Source: Geobacter sp. UBA5730 (GTDB lineage Bacteria; Desulfobacterota; Desulfuromonadia; Geobacterales; Pseudopelobacteraceae). Taken from it: DNA of 64,000 nucleotides. Where the stretch lies: positions 165,201 through 229,200 of the forward strand of contig DIGE01000012.1 in assembly GCA_002419465.1 (NCBI GenBank), written 5' to 3'. Both the position numbers and the translations under genes were made by a program. Shown in pieces: positions 31,610 to 40,417 of the stretch (position 1 is the first letter of the stretch; each line of letters opens with the position of its first letter). Under the pieces are notes generated by a model that saw only the letters and a list, made by a program, of their open reading frames with translations, ran no database searches and was not told the DNA's origin.

Positions 31610-33039
31610 ACCTTGAGGATGCGGGAGTAGCTGCGGGCCGAGAAGCCCAGTAACTCGCCGGCCAGCTCAAGCATCCGATGCCCGGCGCTATCCAGCTCAC
31701 AATGTTTACGGATTAAACGGGAGTTCATCTGGGCGTTACAATGCACCTTGCTGCCCTTGAAGCGGGCCTGCTGGATGCTACGGGCCTGCAGCACCCGACC
31801 GGCGATGGCGGCGGAGCCTTCGCCCTCGCGCAGGTCCGAGAGATCGCGATAGGCCACGGCCGGCACCTCGACATGCAGATCGATCCGGTCCAGCAATGGG
31901 CCGGAAATGCGGGATCGGTAGCGTTTGATGGCCAGCGGGGTGCAGCTGCAGCTGTGGGTGGGATCGCCAAGATAGCCGCAGGGGCAGGGATTCATGGCCG
32001 CCACCAGCATCACCCGGGCCGGATAGGTCAAGGATTGCAGTGCCCGCGAGATGTTGACCCGGCCATCCTCCAGCGGTTGGCGCAGTACCTCCAGGGCATG
32101 TTTTTTGAACTCCGGCAACTCGTCCAGAAACAGCACCCCGTTGTGGGCCAGAGAGACCTCGCCCGGTTTGGGAGAGGTGCCGCCGCCGACCAGGCCAACG
32201 TCTGAGATAGTGTGATGGGGCGCTCTGAAAGGACGTTGGGTCACCAGGGCGGTGCCGTTCTCCAGCAGGCCGCTGACGCTGAAAACCGCCGTGGTTTCAA
32301 TCGCTTCATCAAAGCCCATGGCCGGCAGTATGGAAGGTATCCGTCGCGCCAGCATGGTCTTGCCGGAGCCGGGCGGACCGATCATCAGCAGGTTGTGGCC
32401 ACCGGCCGCCGACACCTCGATGGCCCGTTTGGCATGTTCCTGCCCGCGCACCTCGCCAAAGTCGTCGCTATACTCGTCAATCTGGCGAAACAGTTCCTGA
32501 AGATCGAGCTGATAGGGGGCAAGCTGCTGCTCACCCCGCAGAAACTGGACCACTTCAGCCAGGGTGGCAGCCGGAATCACCGCGATTCCTTCCACCACCG
32601 CTGCCTCAGGGGCGTTCTCGGTGGGCAGCACCACCCCGTCCAGGCCGGCCTGTTTGGCTGCCACTGCCACTGGCAGGCAGCCGCGCACCGGTTTCAGGGA
32701 ACCATCCAGGGACAGTTCACCCGCCAGAAGGTAGCGTGACAATCGTTGGCCGTCGATGACGCCGGTGGCAGCCAGAATGCCGATGGAGATCGGCAGGTCA
32801 AAGGCGGCGCCCTCCTTTTTAAGATCGGCCGGGGCCAGATTGGCGGTGATCCGCTTGGGGGGAAATTCGTAGCCCGCGTTTTTGAGGGCTGCCTTGACCC
32901 GGTCCTTGCTCTCCTTGACCGCGCCATCCGGCAGGCCCACCGTGGCAAACTGGGGCAGCCCCTGGGCGATATCCACCTCCACATCCACCAGGATGGCATC
33001 AATCCCAACCACTGTTGCGCTCAACACCTTTGCCAGCAT
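31504..33039 (-). CDS. comM: ComM/YifB family Mg-chelatase-like AAA+ ATPase
   Basis: A 511-residue protein. The N-terminal ChlI-like S5 fold domain (LPQFATVGLPDGAVKESKDRVKAALKNAG) precedes an AAA+ domain with Walker A MIGPPGSGKTMLARRI and Walker B NGVLFLDELPEF. A zinc-like CPCGYLGDPTHSCSC segment is typical. ComM is a hexameric helicase that promotes branch migration in natural transformation. The intact stop overlaps the S4-gene start. It lies 79 bases after pgeF. Confidence 0.95.
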   Translation of the reverse strand: MLAKVLSATVVGIDAILVDVEVDIAQGLPQFATVGLPDGAVKESKDRVKAALKNAGYEFPPKRITANLAPADLKKEGAAFDLPISIGILAATGVIDGQRLSRYLLAGELSLDGSLKPVRGCLPVAVAAKQAGLDGVVLPTENAPEAAVVEGIAVIPAATLAEVVQFLRGEQQLAPYQLDLQELFRQIDEYSDDFGEVRGQEHAKRAIEVSAAGGHNLLMIGPPGSGKTMLARRIPSILPAMGFDEAIETTAVFSVSGLLENGTALVTQRPFRAPHHTISDVGLVGGGTSPKPGEVSLAHNGVLFLDELPEFKKHALEVLRQPLEDGRVNISRALQSLTYPARVMLVAAMNPCPCGYLGDPTHSCSCTPLAIKRYRSRISGPLLDRIDLHVEVPAVAYRDLSDLREGEGSAAIAGRVLQARSIQQARFKGSKVHCNAQMNSRLIRKHCELDSAGHRMLELAGELLGFSARSYSRILKVARTIADLAGSATIQEPHLAEAIQYRSLDRKVSHV

Positions 33040-33118
33040 TGTATCACCTTACCCTTTGCACTGGGTTAAACCGTCGTGTTTTCGCGTCGAGGCCAAGGCA
33101 GCGCGGAGGCGCGGCGGT

Positions 33119-33916
33119 CTACGAAAGCATGATGAAGCCCATCTGCCGTCCGGTCTCCCCCCCATCCCGCCGGTAGGAGAAGAAGGATTCCTTGTGGCAG
33201 CAGACACAAATCCCGGCGGTCTGGATAGCGGTAATCGGGAGCCCGGCCTCCTCCAGCTGCAGCCGGTTGGCCAGGGCCATATCCAGCCGCCAGTGTCCCG
33301 GCGTACTTGCTTCCGCCACCGGCTCCCAGGGAGTGTTGTGCTTCCCGAAGCCATCCTTGACCGGCTGATCAACCTCATAACAGCAGGGCCCGATACAGGG
33401 GCCGATGGCCGCCTGCAGATCCTGCGGATTGGTGCCGAACAGGCGTTGCATGCCGGCAATGGTCTGTGTGGTGATCTGCGCGGCGGTGCCCTGCCAGCCG
33501 GCATGAATGGCAGCCACCACCCGTTTGACCGGATCAAGCAGCAGGATCGGCACACAGTCGGCCACGGTGACGCCGATCATCACACCGGGCTGGTTGGTAA
33601 TGATGGCGTCGCACTCCAGGGTGAGGTAGTGCGTACAATCGTCATTGGGCTCGTCAATCACCAGCACGTCGCTGCCGTGGGCCTGACGGACGGTCACCAG
33701 TCTGTCGTGCTGAATGCCGAAGGTACGGGCCAGAATGTTGCGGTTGCCCTCGACGTTGTGGGGGGCGTCTTCGGTGTTGGTGCCCAGGTTGAGAGAGTTG
33801 TAGGGCGGGCGTGAGACCCCTTCGTGCCGGGTGGTGAAGCCTTGCACCGTACCGGTGAACGAGCTGGTAAAATCGGGGTTCAGATAGTGTATGCGCCCCG
33901 TGCGGGTCATCTCCAT
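33119..33916 (-). CDS. pgeF: Peptidoglycan editing factor PgeF (YfiH / laccase-domain)
   Basis: A 265-residue protein. Conserved elements are RHEGVSRPPYNSLNLG, QAHGSDV, CDAIITNQPGVMIGVTVADCVPILL, HAGWQGT and AAIGPCIGPCCYEV, which supply the Cys and His ligands of the zinc site. PgeF removes wrongly incorporated L-Ser from peptidoglycan precursors; the family is also annotated polyphenol oxidase or purine nucleoside phosphorylase. AAGGA lies before the chosen ATG at 33916. Confidence 0.93.
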   Translation of the reverse strand: MEMTRTGRIHYLNPDFTSSFTGTVQGFTTRHEGVSRPPYNSLNLGTNTEDAPHNVEGNRNILARTFGIQHDRLVTVRQAHGSDVLVIDEPNDDCTHYLTLECDAIITNQPGVMIGVTVADCVPILLLDPVKRVVAAIHAGWQGTAAQITTQTIAGMQRLFGTNPQDLQAAIGPCIGPCCYEVDQPVKDGFGKHNTPWEPVAEASTPGHWRLDMALANRLQLEEAGLPITAIQTAGICVCCHKESFFSYRRDGGETGRQMGFIMLS

Positions 33917-33935
33917 GGTATTTTCCTTTTGCCTT

Positions 33936-34553
33936 TCACGGCTCATTACGGTTTAATGATTGACGGCGTTGCCACCAGACGTAGAGGGTCACCAGACCGC
34001 ATGATGCGGCGATCACCCAGAACAGTGCCTGGTGGGACCAAGCCATGACCAGTTCCTGGTGTTCACCCAGGGCATAGCCGATCCAGGTCAGGATGCTGCA
34101 CCAGATACCGGCCCCCAGCAGCGTGTAGAGTGAAAAACGCAGATGGTTCATGCCGGCCATCCCGGCCGGAATCGAGATCAGGTGCCGGATCACCGGCAGC
34201 AGGCGGCCGATAAAGGTAGAAATTTCACCGTGGCGCAGGAAAAATGACTCGACCCGCTGGAATTTGTCCGGCGGAATCAGCACGTAGCGGCCGTATTTGA
34301 GGATCAGGGGCCGCCCCAGGAAGTGGGCGGCATAATAGTTGGCATAAGCGCCGATCAGGCTGCCGGATGTGCCGGCCAGTACCGCCAGCCAGGGGTTCAT
34401 CCGGCCATGGAAGGCCAGATAGCCGGCCGGCGGCATCACCAGTTCACTGGGCACCGGAATGATCGAGCTTTCCATGGCCATCAGCAGAAAGATGCCCGGA
34501 TAACCCATGGCGCCGATGGTTTCCACCAGCCAGTTGATCAACGTCTGCAACAT
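33936..34553 (-). CDS. DedA family membrane protein
   Basis: A 205-residue, multi-helix protein. FLLMAMESSIIPVPSELVMPPAGYLA and FIGRLLPVIRHLISIPAGMAGM, with the conserved Arg-Pro and Gly-x-x-R pattern, are DedA/VTT signatures. These proteins flip phospholipids such as undecaprenyl phosphate or maintain proton balance. It precedes pgeF by 19 bases and may share its operon with comM. Confidence 0.9.
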   Translation of the reverse strand: MLQTLINWLVETIGAMGYPGIFLLMAMESSIIPVPSELVMPPAGYLAFHGRMNPWLAVLAGTSGSLIGAYANYYAAHFLGRPLILKYGRYVLIPPDKFQRVESFFLRHGEISTFIGRLLPVIRHLISIPAGMAGMNHLRFSLYTLLGAGIWCSILTWIGYALGEHQELVMAWSHQALFWVIAASCGLVTLYVWWQRRQSLNRNEP

Positions 34554-34652
34554 GGAGTCTCGTTTCGATTGTGAGCTTGGAGTCTGTTATACCCTAAAAC
34601 CGGGGGCGGTACAACTACAGGGCTGTTTTCGCCCGCCAAGGAGCCTGTGGAC

Positions 34653-35090
34653 ATGTCAATCAAGCTAGCCGCCGTTGTCGTCGTGCTGCCGTTATTGCTG
34701 AGCAGTTGTGCCTCCTATCGCAACTATAGTCGTGGTGAGGAGTGTGAAAAAAGCATCAAGGACTATAGCAAGATGGTCCGCTGGGGTGAGCTGGAGACGG
34801 CAGTACTCAGCGTGGTCGACAAGGGGCAGCGCGAGGCCTATGCCGTCACTGCCGAGTCGGTTCGTCGCCGGGGGCTCACCATGGTTGATGTCCGGATTCT
34901 GGCCCAGCAGTGCCGCGGCGAGCAAGGCAGCGCCGAAGCCACCCTGGAGTTTGATTATTTCGCGATGCCTGACAATCGGCTGAAGACCGTGACCGACCGT
35001 CAGCGGTGGATCTATCGCGAGGAACAACCGAACGACCCGGACAAGGTGTCAGGATGGAAACTGACCACGCCACCGCCGATTTTCAAGTAG
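34653..35090 (+). CDS. Putative lipoprotein of unknown function
   Basis: A 145-residue protein. A hydrophobic signal followed by LLLSSCASY gives a lipobox with Cys as the lipid attachment site. The remainder contains one clear block, WGELETAVLSVVDKGQREAY, and resembles no family I can name. AAGGAGCC at 34639-34646 supports the ATG at 34653 over the GTG at 34647. It overlaps the xerC start by 37 bases. Confidence 0.65.
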   Translation: MSIKLAAVVVVLPLLLSSCASYRNYSRGEECEKSIKDYSKMVRWGELETAVLSVVDKGQREAYAVTAESVRRRGLTMVDVRILAQQCRGEQGSAEATLEFDYFAMPDNRLKTVTDRQRWIYREEQPNDPDKVSGWKLTTPPPIFK

Positions 35091-36052
35091 ACGAACGGTC
35101 AGGGCTCGCGGGCTTGGTGGCCGATTTTCTGGAGTACCTGGCCACGCAGCGCAACGCCTCTTCACATACCGTTGCGGCCTATCGCAATGATCTGCACCAG
35201 TTTGTCACGTTTGTGCGCAGGGAACGCGGTGAATCAGCCGATGTGGCTGTGGTGGATCATCTGCTGGTGCGGCTGTATCTGGCCGGGTTGGCGGCCGGCC
35301 GGCCGGATTCCCGTAGCGGCCAGCGGCGGGCGCCGTACAGCAAGAGTAGCATCGGCCGCAAGCTGGCCGCCATTCGGGCACTGTTTGCCTGGCTGGTTCG
35401 TAGTGGTCAGGCCGTAGCCAACCCGGCCGAGCTGATCGCCACCCCCAAGCGTGAACAGCGCTTACCGTTTCACCTGAATATCGATCAGGCTGTGGCACTG
35501 GTAGAGTCGCCACCCCCGCCGCACCAGGAAGAACTGGAGGCGGCCCGGGACCGGGCGCTGCTGGAACTGCTCTATTCAAGCGGTCTGCGGGTCTCTGAGC
35601 TGACCGGACTGTCGGTGGGTGATCTGGACCGAACCGGCGGACTGGTGCGGGTGCTGGGCAAGGGGGGCAAGGAGCGGATCGTGCCGGTGGGCAGCAAGGC
35701 CTTGGAGTCGCTCACGGCCTATCTGGTCTTGCGGAGCTGGCCGGACGAGCCGGCCCCCCTGTTTCTGAACAAACGGGGCCAGCGGATCAATCGCCGCAGC
35801 GTGGCCAGGATCGTTACTCGTCAGGCTCTGCAGATCGAGGCGTTCCGCGCCATCTCACCCCACACCCTGCGTCACACCTTTGCCACCCATCTGCTGGAAC
35901 AGGGGGCCGATCTGCGCTCAATTCAGGAGCTGCTGGGTCATTCCTCCCTCTCGACCACCCAGAAGTACACCCATCTGGGCCTGGACCGCCTGATGGAGGT
36001 CTACGACAAGGCCCACCCCCGGGCACATCAAACAAAACAGGGCGGAGAGTAG
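35054..36052 (+). CDS. xerC: Tyrosine recombinase XerC-type
   Basis: A 332-residue tyrosine recombinase. The N-terminal SAM-like DNA-binding domain (DFLEYLATQRNASSHTVAAYRNDL) and the catalytic domain are both complete, with R179, K203, H270, R273, H296 and Y305 (LRHTFATHL...LGHSSLSTTQKYTHL). XerC with XerD resolves chromosome dimers at dif. The ATG at 35054 is inside the lipoprotein gene; an in-frame start at 35006 is possible. Sequence is of host type, so not a phage integrase. Confidence 0.9.
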   Translation: METDHATADFQVDERSGLAGLVADFLEYLATQRNASSHTVAAYRNDLHQFVTFVRRERGESADVAVVDHLLVRLYLAGLAAGRPDSRSGQRRAPYSKSSIGRKLAAIRALFAWLVRSGQAVANPAELIATPKREQRLPFHLNIDQAVALVESPPPPHQEELEAARDRALLELLYSSGLRVSELTGLSVGDLDRTGGLVRVLGKGGKERIVPVGSKALESLTAYLVLRSWPDEPAPLFLNKRGQRINRRSVARIVTRQALQIEAFRAISPHTLRHTFATHLLEQGADLRSIQELLGHSSLSTTQKYTHLGLDRLMEVYDKAHPRAHQTKQGGE

Positions 36053-36064
36053 CGCTCCGCCCTG
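36038..36064 (-). terminator. Minus-strand terminator overlapping the end of xerC
   Basis: A 10-bp stem (cagggcggag / ctccgccctg, loop 7) spans the xerC stop. On the minus strand it is followed by TTTTGTTT, so it is best placed as the terminator of the Roadblock gene, although it may also slow xerC transcription. Confidence 0.75.
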
Positions 36065-36091
36065 CAAAAATCCGGTTATTGTTCAGACGGT

Positions 36092-36766
36092 TCAGGCCTG
36101 GGAAATCATAGCCATATCACCTTCACTGACCTTGAGCTTCTTTTCAATGCCCGGCCCCACCACCAGTGCACTTTCGTACTGCAGCTCAACGTCGTTGATG
36201 ATCATGATCGGGAAGGTGCCGCCACCGCCGTTGGCCGTGGTTACCTTGACCTTCTTGGTCGCCTTGCCGAAAAAGTCGCTGATCTGCTTGGCGGTGGACT
36301 GGCTGACAGCGATCATCCCCAGTTGATCGAAGCTGTTGCTGGCATCGCTCTTCTTGAGGTGGGCGATTCGCAACTGCATCCCCTCATCTGCCGAAACCGG
36401 GGAGCCAAGCGCAGGTGACGCAGCCGGTGTCTTAACCAGTGCCTGCTCCAGTTTTCTCATGGCCAGGTTGAGGGTGATGTGCACCATGGAGAGGTTGGCA
36501 TTTTTGGCGCATGGCACGCACAGAAAGGCTCCCGGCAAAGCGCGGACGATGATCCGGCCTTCGGCGTAGCGCAGGTCCAGGCCATGCACCGACTGGGATA
36601 TCTGCAGGCCATGGACGCAGTCCAGGACGGACATGGCGGCCTTGCCCAGTTGGGTGATATCCAGCAGCGGCGGGCAGGCATGGGCCAGAATCCTGCCTTG
36701 CTCGTTGAAAAGGCTGGAGCCGATCACGCCGTCGATGGATGAAATCTGGTGGAGGATCTCCTGCAT
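36092..36766 (-). CDS. Roadblock/LC7-domain protein
   Basis: A 224-residue protein. The first 110 residues fit the Roadblock/LC7 fold (LHQISSIDGVIGSSLFNEQGRIL ... RYAEGRIIVRALPGAFLCVPC). The C-terminal part (about 130-224) resembles an additional dimerising module of unknown role. Such proteins are regulators of small GTPases (MglB-like). Its partner lies 10 bases upstream. Confidence 0.75.
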   Translation of the reverse strand: MQEILHQISSIDGVIGSSLFNEQGRILAHACPPLLDITQLGKAAMSVLDCVHGLQISQSVHGLDLRYAEGRIIVRALPGAFLCVPCAKNANLSMVHITLNLAMRKLEQALVKTPAASPALGSPVSADEGMQLRIAHLKKSDASNSFDQLGMIAVSQSTAKQISDFFGKATKKVKVTTANGGGGTFPIMIINDVELQYESALVVGPGIEKKLKVSEGDMAMISQA

Positions 36767-36776
36767 GCGTTGCCTC

Positions 36777-37520
36777 CTATTTCGCGGGAACTAGGGCGGA
36801 CTTGATTTCGGCCTCTACCCCGTCCAGTTTGCTGTTGGGCTTGATGGCGATACTCAGGTAGTGCTGACGGGAATCGTACATCAAGAGATCAAAGTTATCG
36901 GTCTGTACCACGGCGGACTTCAGCTCCCCCAGCCCCATCAGCTCTCCCAGGTTGATGCTTGATTGGGCCAGGAACAGCCCCTTGGCTGCCAACGATTCTG
37001 CCTCCTGGCTGTTATCCTGAACGGGATGCCCCTGCTTGTCCAGCAGCACGGCGTAGGTCACAGCGCTGACCCCCATGATGCGTGCTGCAGCAGCGCTCAT
37101 GGTGCGTTGCTCGGGAGCGGCCGTGTCTGGTTGGCGAGGCTGCTGACGGCGCTCACTCTGTTCGATTACATCTTTGAAGGATTCTTCTCGCTCATGGGCC
37201 TCCTCGTCCATCCGGCGATGGGCTTCCAGGAGCAGGAAATTGAGGCTGCAATGAATGGTGCAGACGTTGGTGGTCATTTCCGGTGCCAGTGCAAAACTGC
37301 CACTGGGCCATTTCAGGATGGCGTAGATGGCATCTTCGCCGCTATGTGAACCTTGCTCGGCATGGATGATTTCGCCGTCCACAAAGAAGATTGCTCCGCG
37401 CTGGTCACGGTACTCCACCGTGATGCAACCGCAATATTTGTTGTGCCCTTTGAGCTGGATAACGTCGGCGAGTGAAAGCCCGGCGATCTCGCCCTGAAAG
37501 CCGCTAACCTTGTCTGCCAT
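36777..37520 (-). CDS. DUF4388 (PATAN-like) plus Roadblock-like protein
   Basis: A 247-residue protein. GFQGEIAGLSLADVIQLKGHNKYCGCITVEYR...GAIFFVDGEIIHAEQGSHSGEDAIYAILKWPSGSFAL is the DUF4388 module, found in gliding and signalling proteins of deltaproteobacteria. The C-terminal region (about 140-247) has the pattern of a Roadblock domain. It is probably co-translated with the downstream Roadblock gene and forms a signalling unit; no GTPase gene is adjacent. AGGAG precedes the ATG at 37520. Confidence 0.72.
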   Translation of the reverse strand: MADKVSGFQGEIAGLSLADVIQLKGHNKYCGCITVEYRDQRGAIFFVDGEIIHAEQGSHSGEDAIYAILKWPSGSFALAPEMTTNVCTIHCSLNFLLLEAHRRMDEEAHEREESFKDVIEQSERRQQPRQPDTAAPEQRTMSAAAARIMGVSAVTYAVLLDKQGHPVQDNSQEAESLAAKGLFLAQSSINLGELMGLGELKSAVVQTDNFDLLMYDSRQHYLSIAIKPNSKLDGVEAEIKSALVPAK

Positions 37521-37641
37521 GGAGGAGTCTCCTGCGCTGGTTTGCTCCGAGAGGAGCCGGTATGCCACGAAATCGGTATCTTAAGCACTTTTTGTGATGA
37601 GCGCAAGGGGGAAATAAACAAAAGACGGTTGTAATCAACCC

Positions 37642-37675
37642 AAAAGGCCCCGCCGATTTCCCGGCGGGGCCTTTT
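37642..37675 (-). terminator. Terminator after the CoA-transferase gene
   Basis: A strong 14-15-bp stem (aaaaggccccgccg / cggcggggcctttt) with a six-base loop, about 26 bases after the CoA-transferase stop on the minus strand. Confidence 0.9.
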
Positions 37676-37700
37676 GGGTGATGCTCTGTGGGAGTCGGAA

Positions 37701-39296
37701 CTACTCGCAGAGATCGATCTTCACATCCCAGTTCTTCAGCTTCATGGTGCCGTTCTGCTCAAGGTTCAGGTGCATCTTGAAGGCGCGATCCCACAGCTGG
37801 GGCTCATGACCAACCTTGCGCTTGAGGCAGTCGGCTTCGGCGATGTTCAGGTATTCGGTCAGTTGAGCCTTGTAGTCAGGATGGGCGCACTTCTCGATGA
37901 TCCGGCGGGCACGATCCTTGGGAGCCATGCCGCGCAGGTCGGCCAGACCTTGCTCGGTGATCACGCAGTCCAGGTCGTGCTCGGTGTGGTCAATGTGTGA
38001 GCAGTGCGGCACCACGCAGGAGATACCGGTCGGGTCGGTCTTGGAAGGACGGCTCGACGGGGTGTGCATCATCTTCAGGTAGCCGTTGCGCAGGAAGTCG
38101 CCGGAACCGCCCAGGCCGTTGATCATCCGGGTACCGCCCACCAGGGTGGAGTTGGCGTGTGCATAGATGTCAATCTCAACCGGTGTGTTCATGGCAATGC
38201 ATCCCAGACGGCGGATCGGCTCCGGTGCGTTGGAAATGGACAGCGGCCGCAGGGTGCACTTGCCAAAATACTTATCCCAGTTTGCGAAGAAACGCGGGAA
38301 ACCTTCAGTTTCCGACAGTGACAGTGAGCAGGCAGAAGCCGCATCACACTTGCCTGAGTCAAACAGGTCAAGAATAGTATCCTGCAGAACCTCGGTGAAC
38401 ACGGTCAGGTTGGTGAAGGGGCCTTTTGCCAGGCCACCGATCACGGCGTTGGCAATGGAACCGACGCCGGACTGGATCGGCAGCAGGTTCTTGGGCAGAC
38501 GGCCTGCCTTCACTTCATGGGTGAAGAAGTCAATGATATGGTTGGCAATCGCATCGGAGGTGTCGTCCATCTCGGCAAAGGCCCGGCCTTTGTCGCGCAG
38601 CTTGGATTCAACCACCGCAATGATCTTGCTTGGATCGCAGGGTACGTAAGTTGTACCAACACGGTCAGCAGTCTTCTGGATATTGATGATTTGACGGTTT
38701 GGTGGGTTGTCGCAGACGATAATGTCGTGGATACCTTCAAAGGAAGGTTGTCCGGTGTTGACCTCGACGATGATTCTGTCGCACTGCATCAGAATTTCGG
38801 GGATCACGCCGCAGGAGGTGGTCGGAACCAGACCACCATCTTCCGTAATGGCAGACACTTCAATGATGGCCAGATCAAGACGGCCGGTCGGGGAGTCCTT
38901 GGTGTAGAAACCGTAGCCCAGATCCTGGGCAAACAGGGAGAGGTGCTTGTCACCCATTCTGATGCGACCCTGGTTGATGCCGGCAGCGATGTCCTTGCCG
39001 GTCTGATAGGGCCAGCGACGGTCGATCATGTCGTTGATCGCCCAGCGGTTTTCAGTCTCGGCGCCAACCGAGGCGCCGATGAACAGGTTGAACTTCAGCT
39101 TGCCTTGCAGGTTATTTTTTTCAACATGCTCAGCCAGGGCAATCGGCACCACTTTGGGGTAACCGGCCGGGGTAAAGCCGGACCAGCCCAGGTTCATGCC
39201 GTCTTTGAAGTACTCAACACACTGCTCGGCGGTCTTCACCTTGTCCAGCAGAGATTTGCAGCGAACTCGATCTTGCAAAGTTCCATACTCTGACAT
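37701..39296 (-). CDS. Acetyl-CoA hydrolase/transferase (succinyl-CoA:acetate CoA-transferase type)
   Basis: A 531-residue enzyme of the Cat1/AarC family. The probable catalytic glutamate lies in NLTVFTEVLQDTILDLFDSGK; GLGGSGDFLRNGYLKMMHTPSS and HCSHIDHTEHDLDCVITEQGLADLRG are the conserved C-terminal blocks. In Geobacter a succinyl:acetate CoA-transferase activates acetate in the TCA cycle. AGGAGGT precedes the ATG at 39296, and an upstream sigma-70 promoter is visible. The next gene, truA, is 208 bases upstream. Confidence 0.92.
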   Translation of the reverse strand: MSEYGTLQDRVRCKSLLDKVKTAEQCVEYFKDGMNLGWSGFTPAGYPKVVPIALAEHVEKNNLQGKLKFNLFIGASVGAETENRWAINDMIDRRWPYQTGKDIAAGINQGRIRMGDKHLSLFAQDLGYGFYTKDSPTGRLDLAIIEVSAITEDGGLVPTTSCGVIPEILMQCDRIIVEVNTGQPSFEGIHDIIVCDNPPNRQIINIQKTADRVGTTYVPCDPSKIIAVVESKLRDKGRAFAEMDDTSDAIANHIIDFFTHEVKAGRLPKNLLPIQSGVGSIANAVIGGLAKGPFTNLTVFTEVLQDTILDLFDSGKCDAASACSLSLSETEGFPRFFANWDKYFGKCTLRPLSISNAPEPIRRLGCIAMNTPVEIDIYAHANSTLVGGTRMINGLGGSGDFLRNGYLKMMHTPSSRPSKTDPTGISCVVPHCSHIDHTEHDLDCVITEQGLADLRGMAPKDRARRIIEKCAHPDYKAQLTEYLNIAEADCLKRKVGHEPQLWDRAFKMHLNLEQNGTMKLKNWDVKIDLCE

Positions 39297-39442
39297 CGTA
39301 CTACCTCCTGTTTGTTTTTTGCGTTTACAGCAAAACACGCTGTGTGCATCAAAAGTGAAAGGAAAATCCTGAAATTGAGTAATTATTTATAAATATTAAG
39401 TGGTTATTGTGGCAGACAGTAACTCTGTATTAGTAGAACCGG

Positions 39443-39470
39443 ATTTTACTTATCTGGCCGATCGTGTCAA
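39443..39470 (-). promoter_or_regulatory. Putative sigma-70 promoter of the CoA-transferase gene
   Basis: On the minus strand TTGACA (39470-39465) and TAAAAT (39448-39443) are separated by 16 bases. The transcript would carry a leader of about 140 bases before the ATG, AT-rich and without a visible hairpin terminator. Confidence 0.6.
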
Positions 39471-39504
39471 GCTAAATTATATGGTTATCTGCATTTTAAG
39501 GGAT

Positions 39505-40251
39505 TTAGGGGGCTTGCGGATAGCTGACCTGCAGTAGGCAGAGTCCTTGCGGGGGGGCGGTGACCCCGCCCAGACGACGGTCAGGAGCATTGAGCAGCTC
39601 AGCCACCAGACCGGGGGAGAAACGGCCGCGGCCGATATCCACCAGGGTACCGGCCATGATCCTGACCATATGCCTGAGGAAGCCGCCACCGGTGACCTCG
39701 ATCCGGATCAGGGGGCCATCCTGGCGGATTGAAACAGCGTCAATCCTGCGGTGGCTGGTGACGGCGGTGCAGTTCTGGCCCCTGAAGGCGCTAAAATCGT
39801 GTTCTCCGGCAAAGTGAGCCGCAGCGGTGCGCATGGCAGCCAGATCCAGCGGCTCCCGGACGTGCCATGAGCTGCGACGTAGCAGGGGCGCGCGTTGGCG
39901 GGCGTTGTAGATGGTGTAGCAGTACGTTTTGGCGTCGGCGCCGCCGATCACCCGGAAGTCGTTGGGGACCTCTTCAGCCGATTGAATGGCGATATCTTCC
40001 GGCAAAAACCCGTTGAGCCCCTCTACAAAGGCCCGTAGCGGTATGGTGGATTCGGTTCTGAATGCCGCCGGCATGGCCAGGGCATGCACACCGGCATCAG
40101 TGCGGCCCGATGACTGCACCCGCACCCGTTGTCCGAGGATTTTGGCCAGAGCCAGTTCGACGGTCTCCTGGATCGACGGACCGTTGGGCTGCTCCTGCCA
40201 GCCGCAGTAATTCGTCCCGTCGTATTGGATAATCAGCTTAATTGTTCGCAT
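39505..40251 (-). CDS. truA: tRNA pseudouridine synthase A
   Basis: A 248-residue enzyme. IKLIIQYDGTNYCGWQEQPNG at the start and SSGRTDAGVHALAM, with the catalytic Asp in RTDAGVH, are TruA signatures. It isomerises uridines 38-40 of tRNAs. The frame runs 79 codons further upstream through a repeat element, but only the ATG at 40251 gives the normal N-terminus. Confidence 0.95.
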   Translation of the reverse strand: MRTIKLIIQYDGTNYCGWQEQPNGPSIQETVELALAKILGQRVRVQSSGRTDAGVHALAMPAAFRTESTIPLRAFVEGLNGFLPEDIAIQSAEEVPNDFRVIGGADAKTYCYTIYNARQRAPLLRRSSWHVREPLDLAAMRTAAAHFAGEHDFSAFRGQNCTAVTSHRRIDAVSIRQDGPLIRIEVTGGGFLRHMVRIMAGTLVDIGRGRFSPGLVAELLNAPDRRLGGVTAPPQGLCLLQVSYPQAP

Positions 40252-40308
40252 GAAAAAGGGAGCGGTCTTTTTCCGCAATCTCGGTGTCAGGCTTCCCATT
40301 CCCTTGTG

Positions 40309-40329
40309 CGGCGTACTGATCTGTACGCC
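40309..40329. repeat. Dispersed palindromic repeat, copy 2 (truA upstream region)
   Basis: The core GGCGTACA-N4-AGTACGCC is a palindrome within the 166-base gap between truA and asd. The flanks (40260-40390) are also of repeat character: on the minus strand they read GCAAGGTCAAGGAAGG upstream and GGGAATGGGAAGCC downstream. Confidence 0.65.
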
Positions 40330-40417
40330 TCTGCGTGAATGCTCGCCTTCCTTGACCTTGCGAAAAAATCCTCGCTCCCTGAACTCCTCGTAGGTTGAGG
40401 TTGCAATGCAGGTGAGG

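Noticed and set aside
33047..33118. GC-rich stretch upstream of comM as another copy of the GGCGTACA repeat
   Set aside because: It shares tcgagg-type words but lacks the palindromic core.
35054..36052. Phage-type integrase
   Set aside because: Length, N-terminal domain and lipoprotein neighbour fit a housekeeping XerC; no adjacent att site or phage genes.
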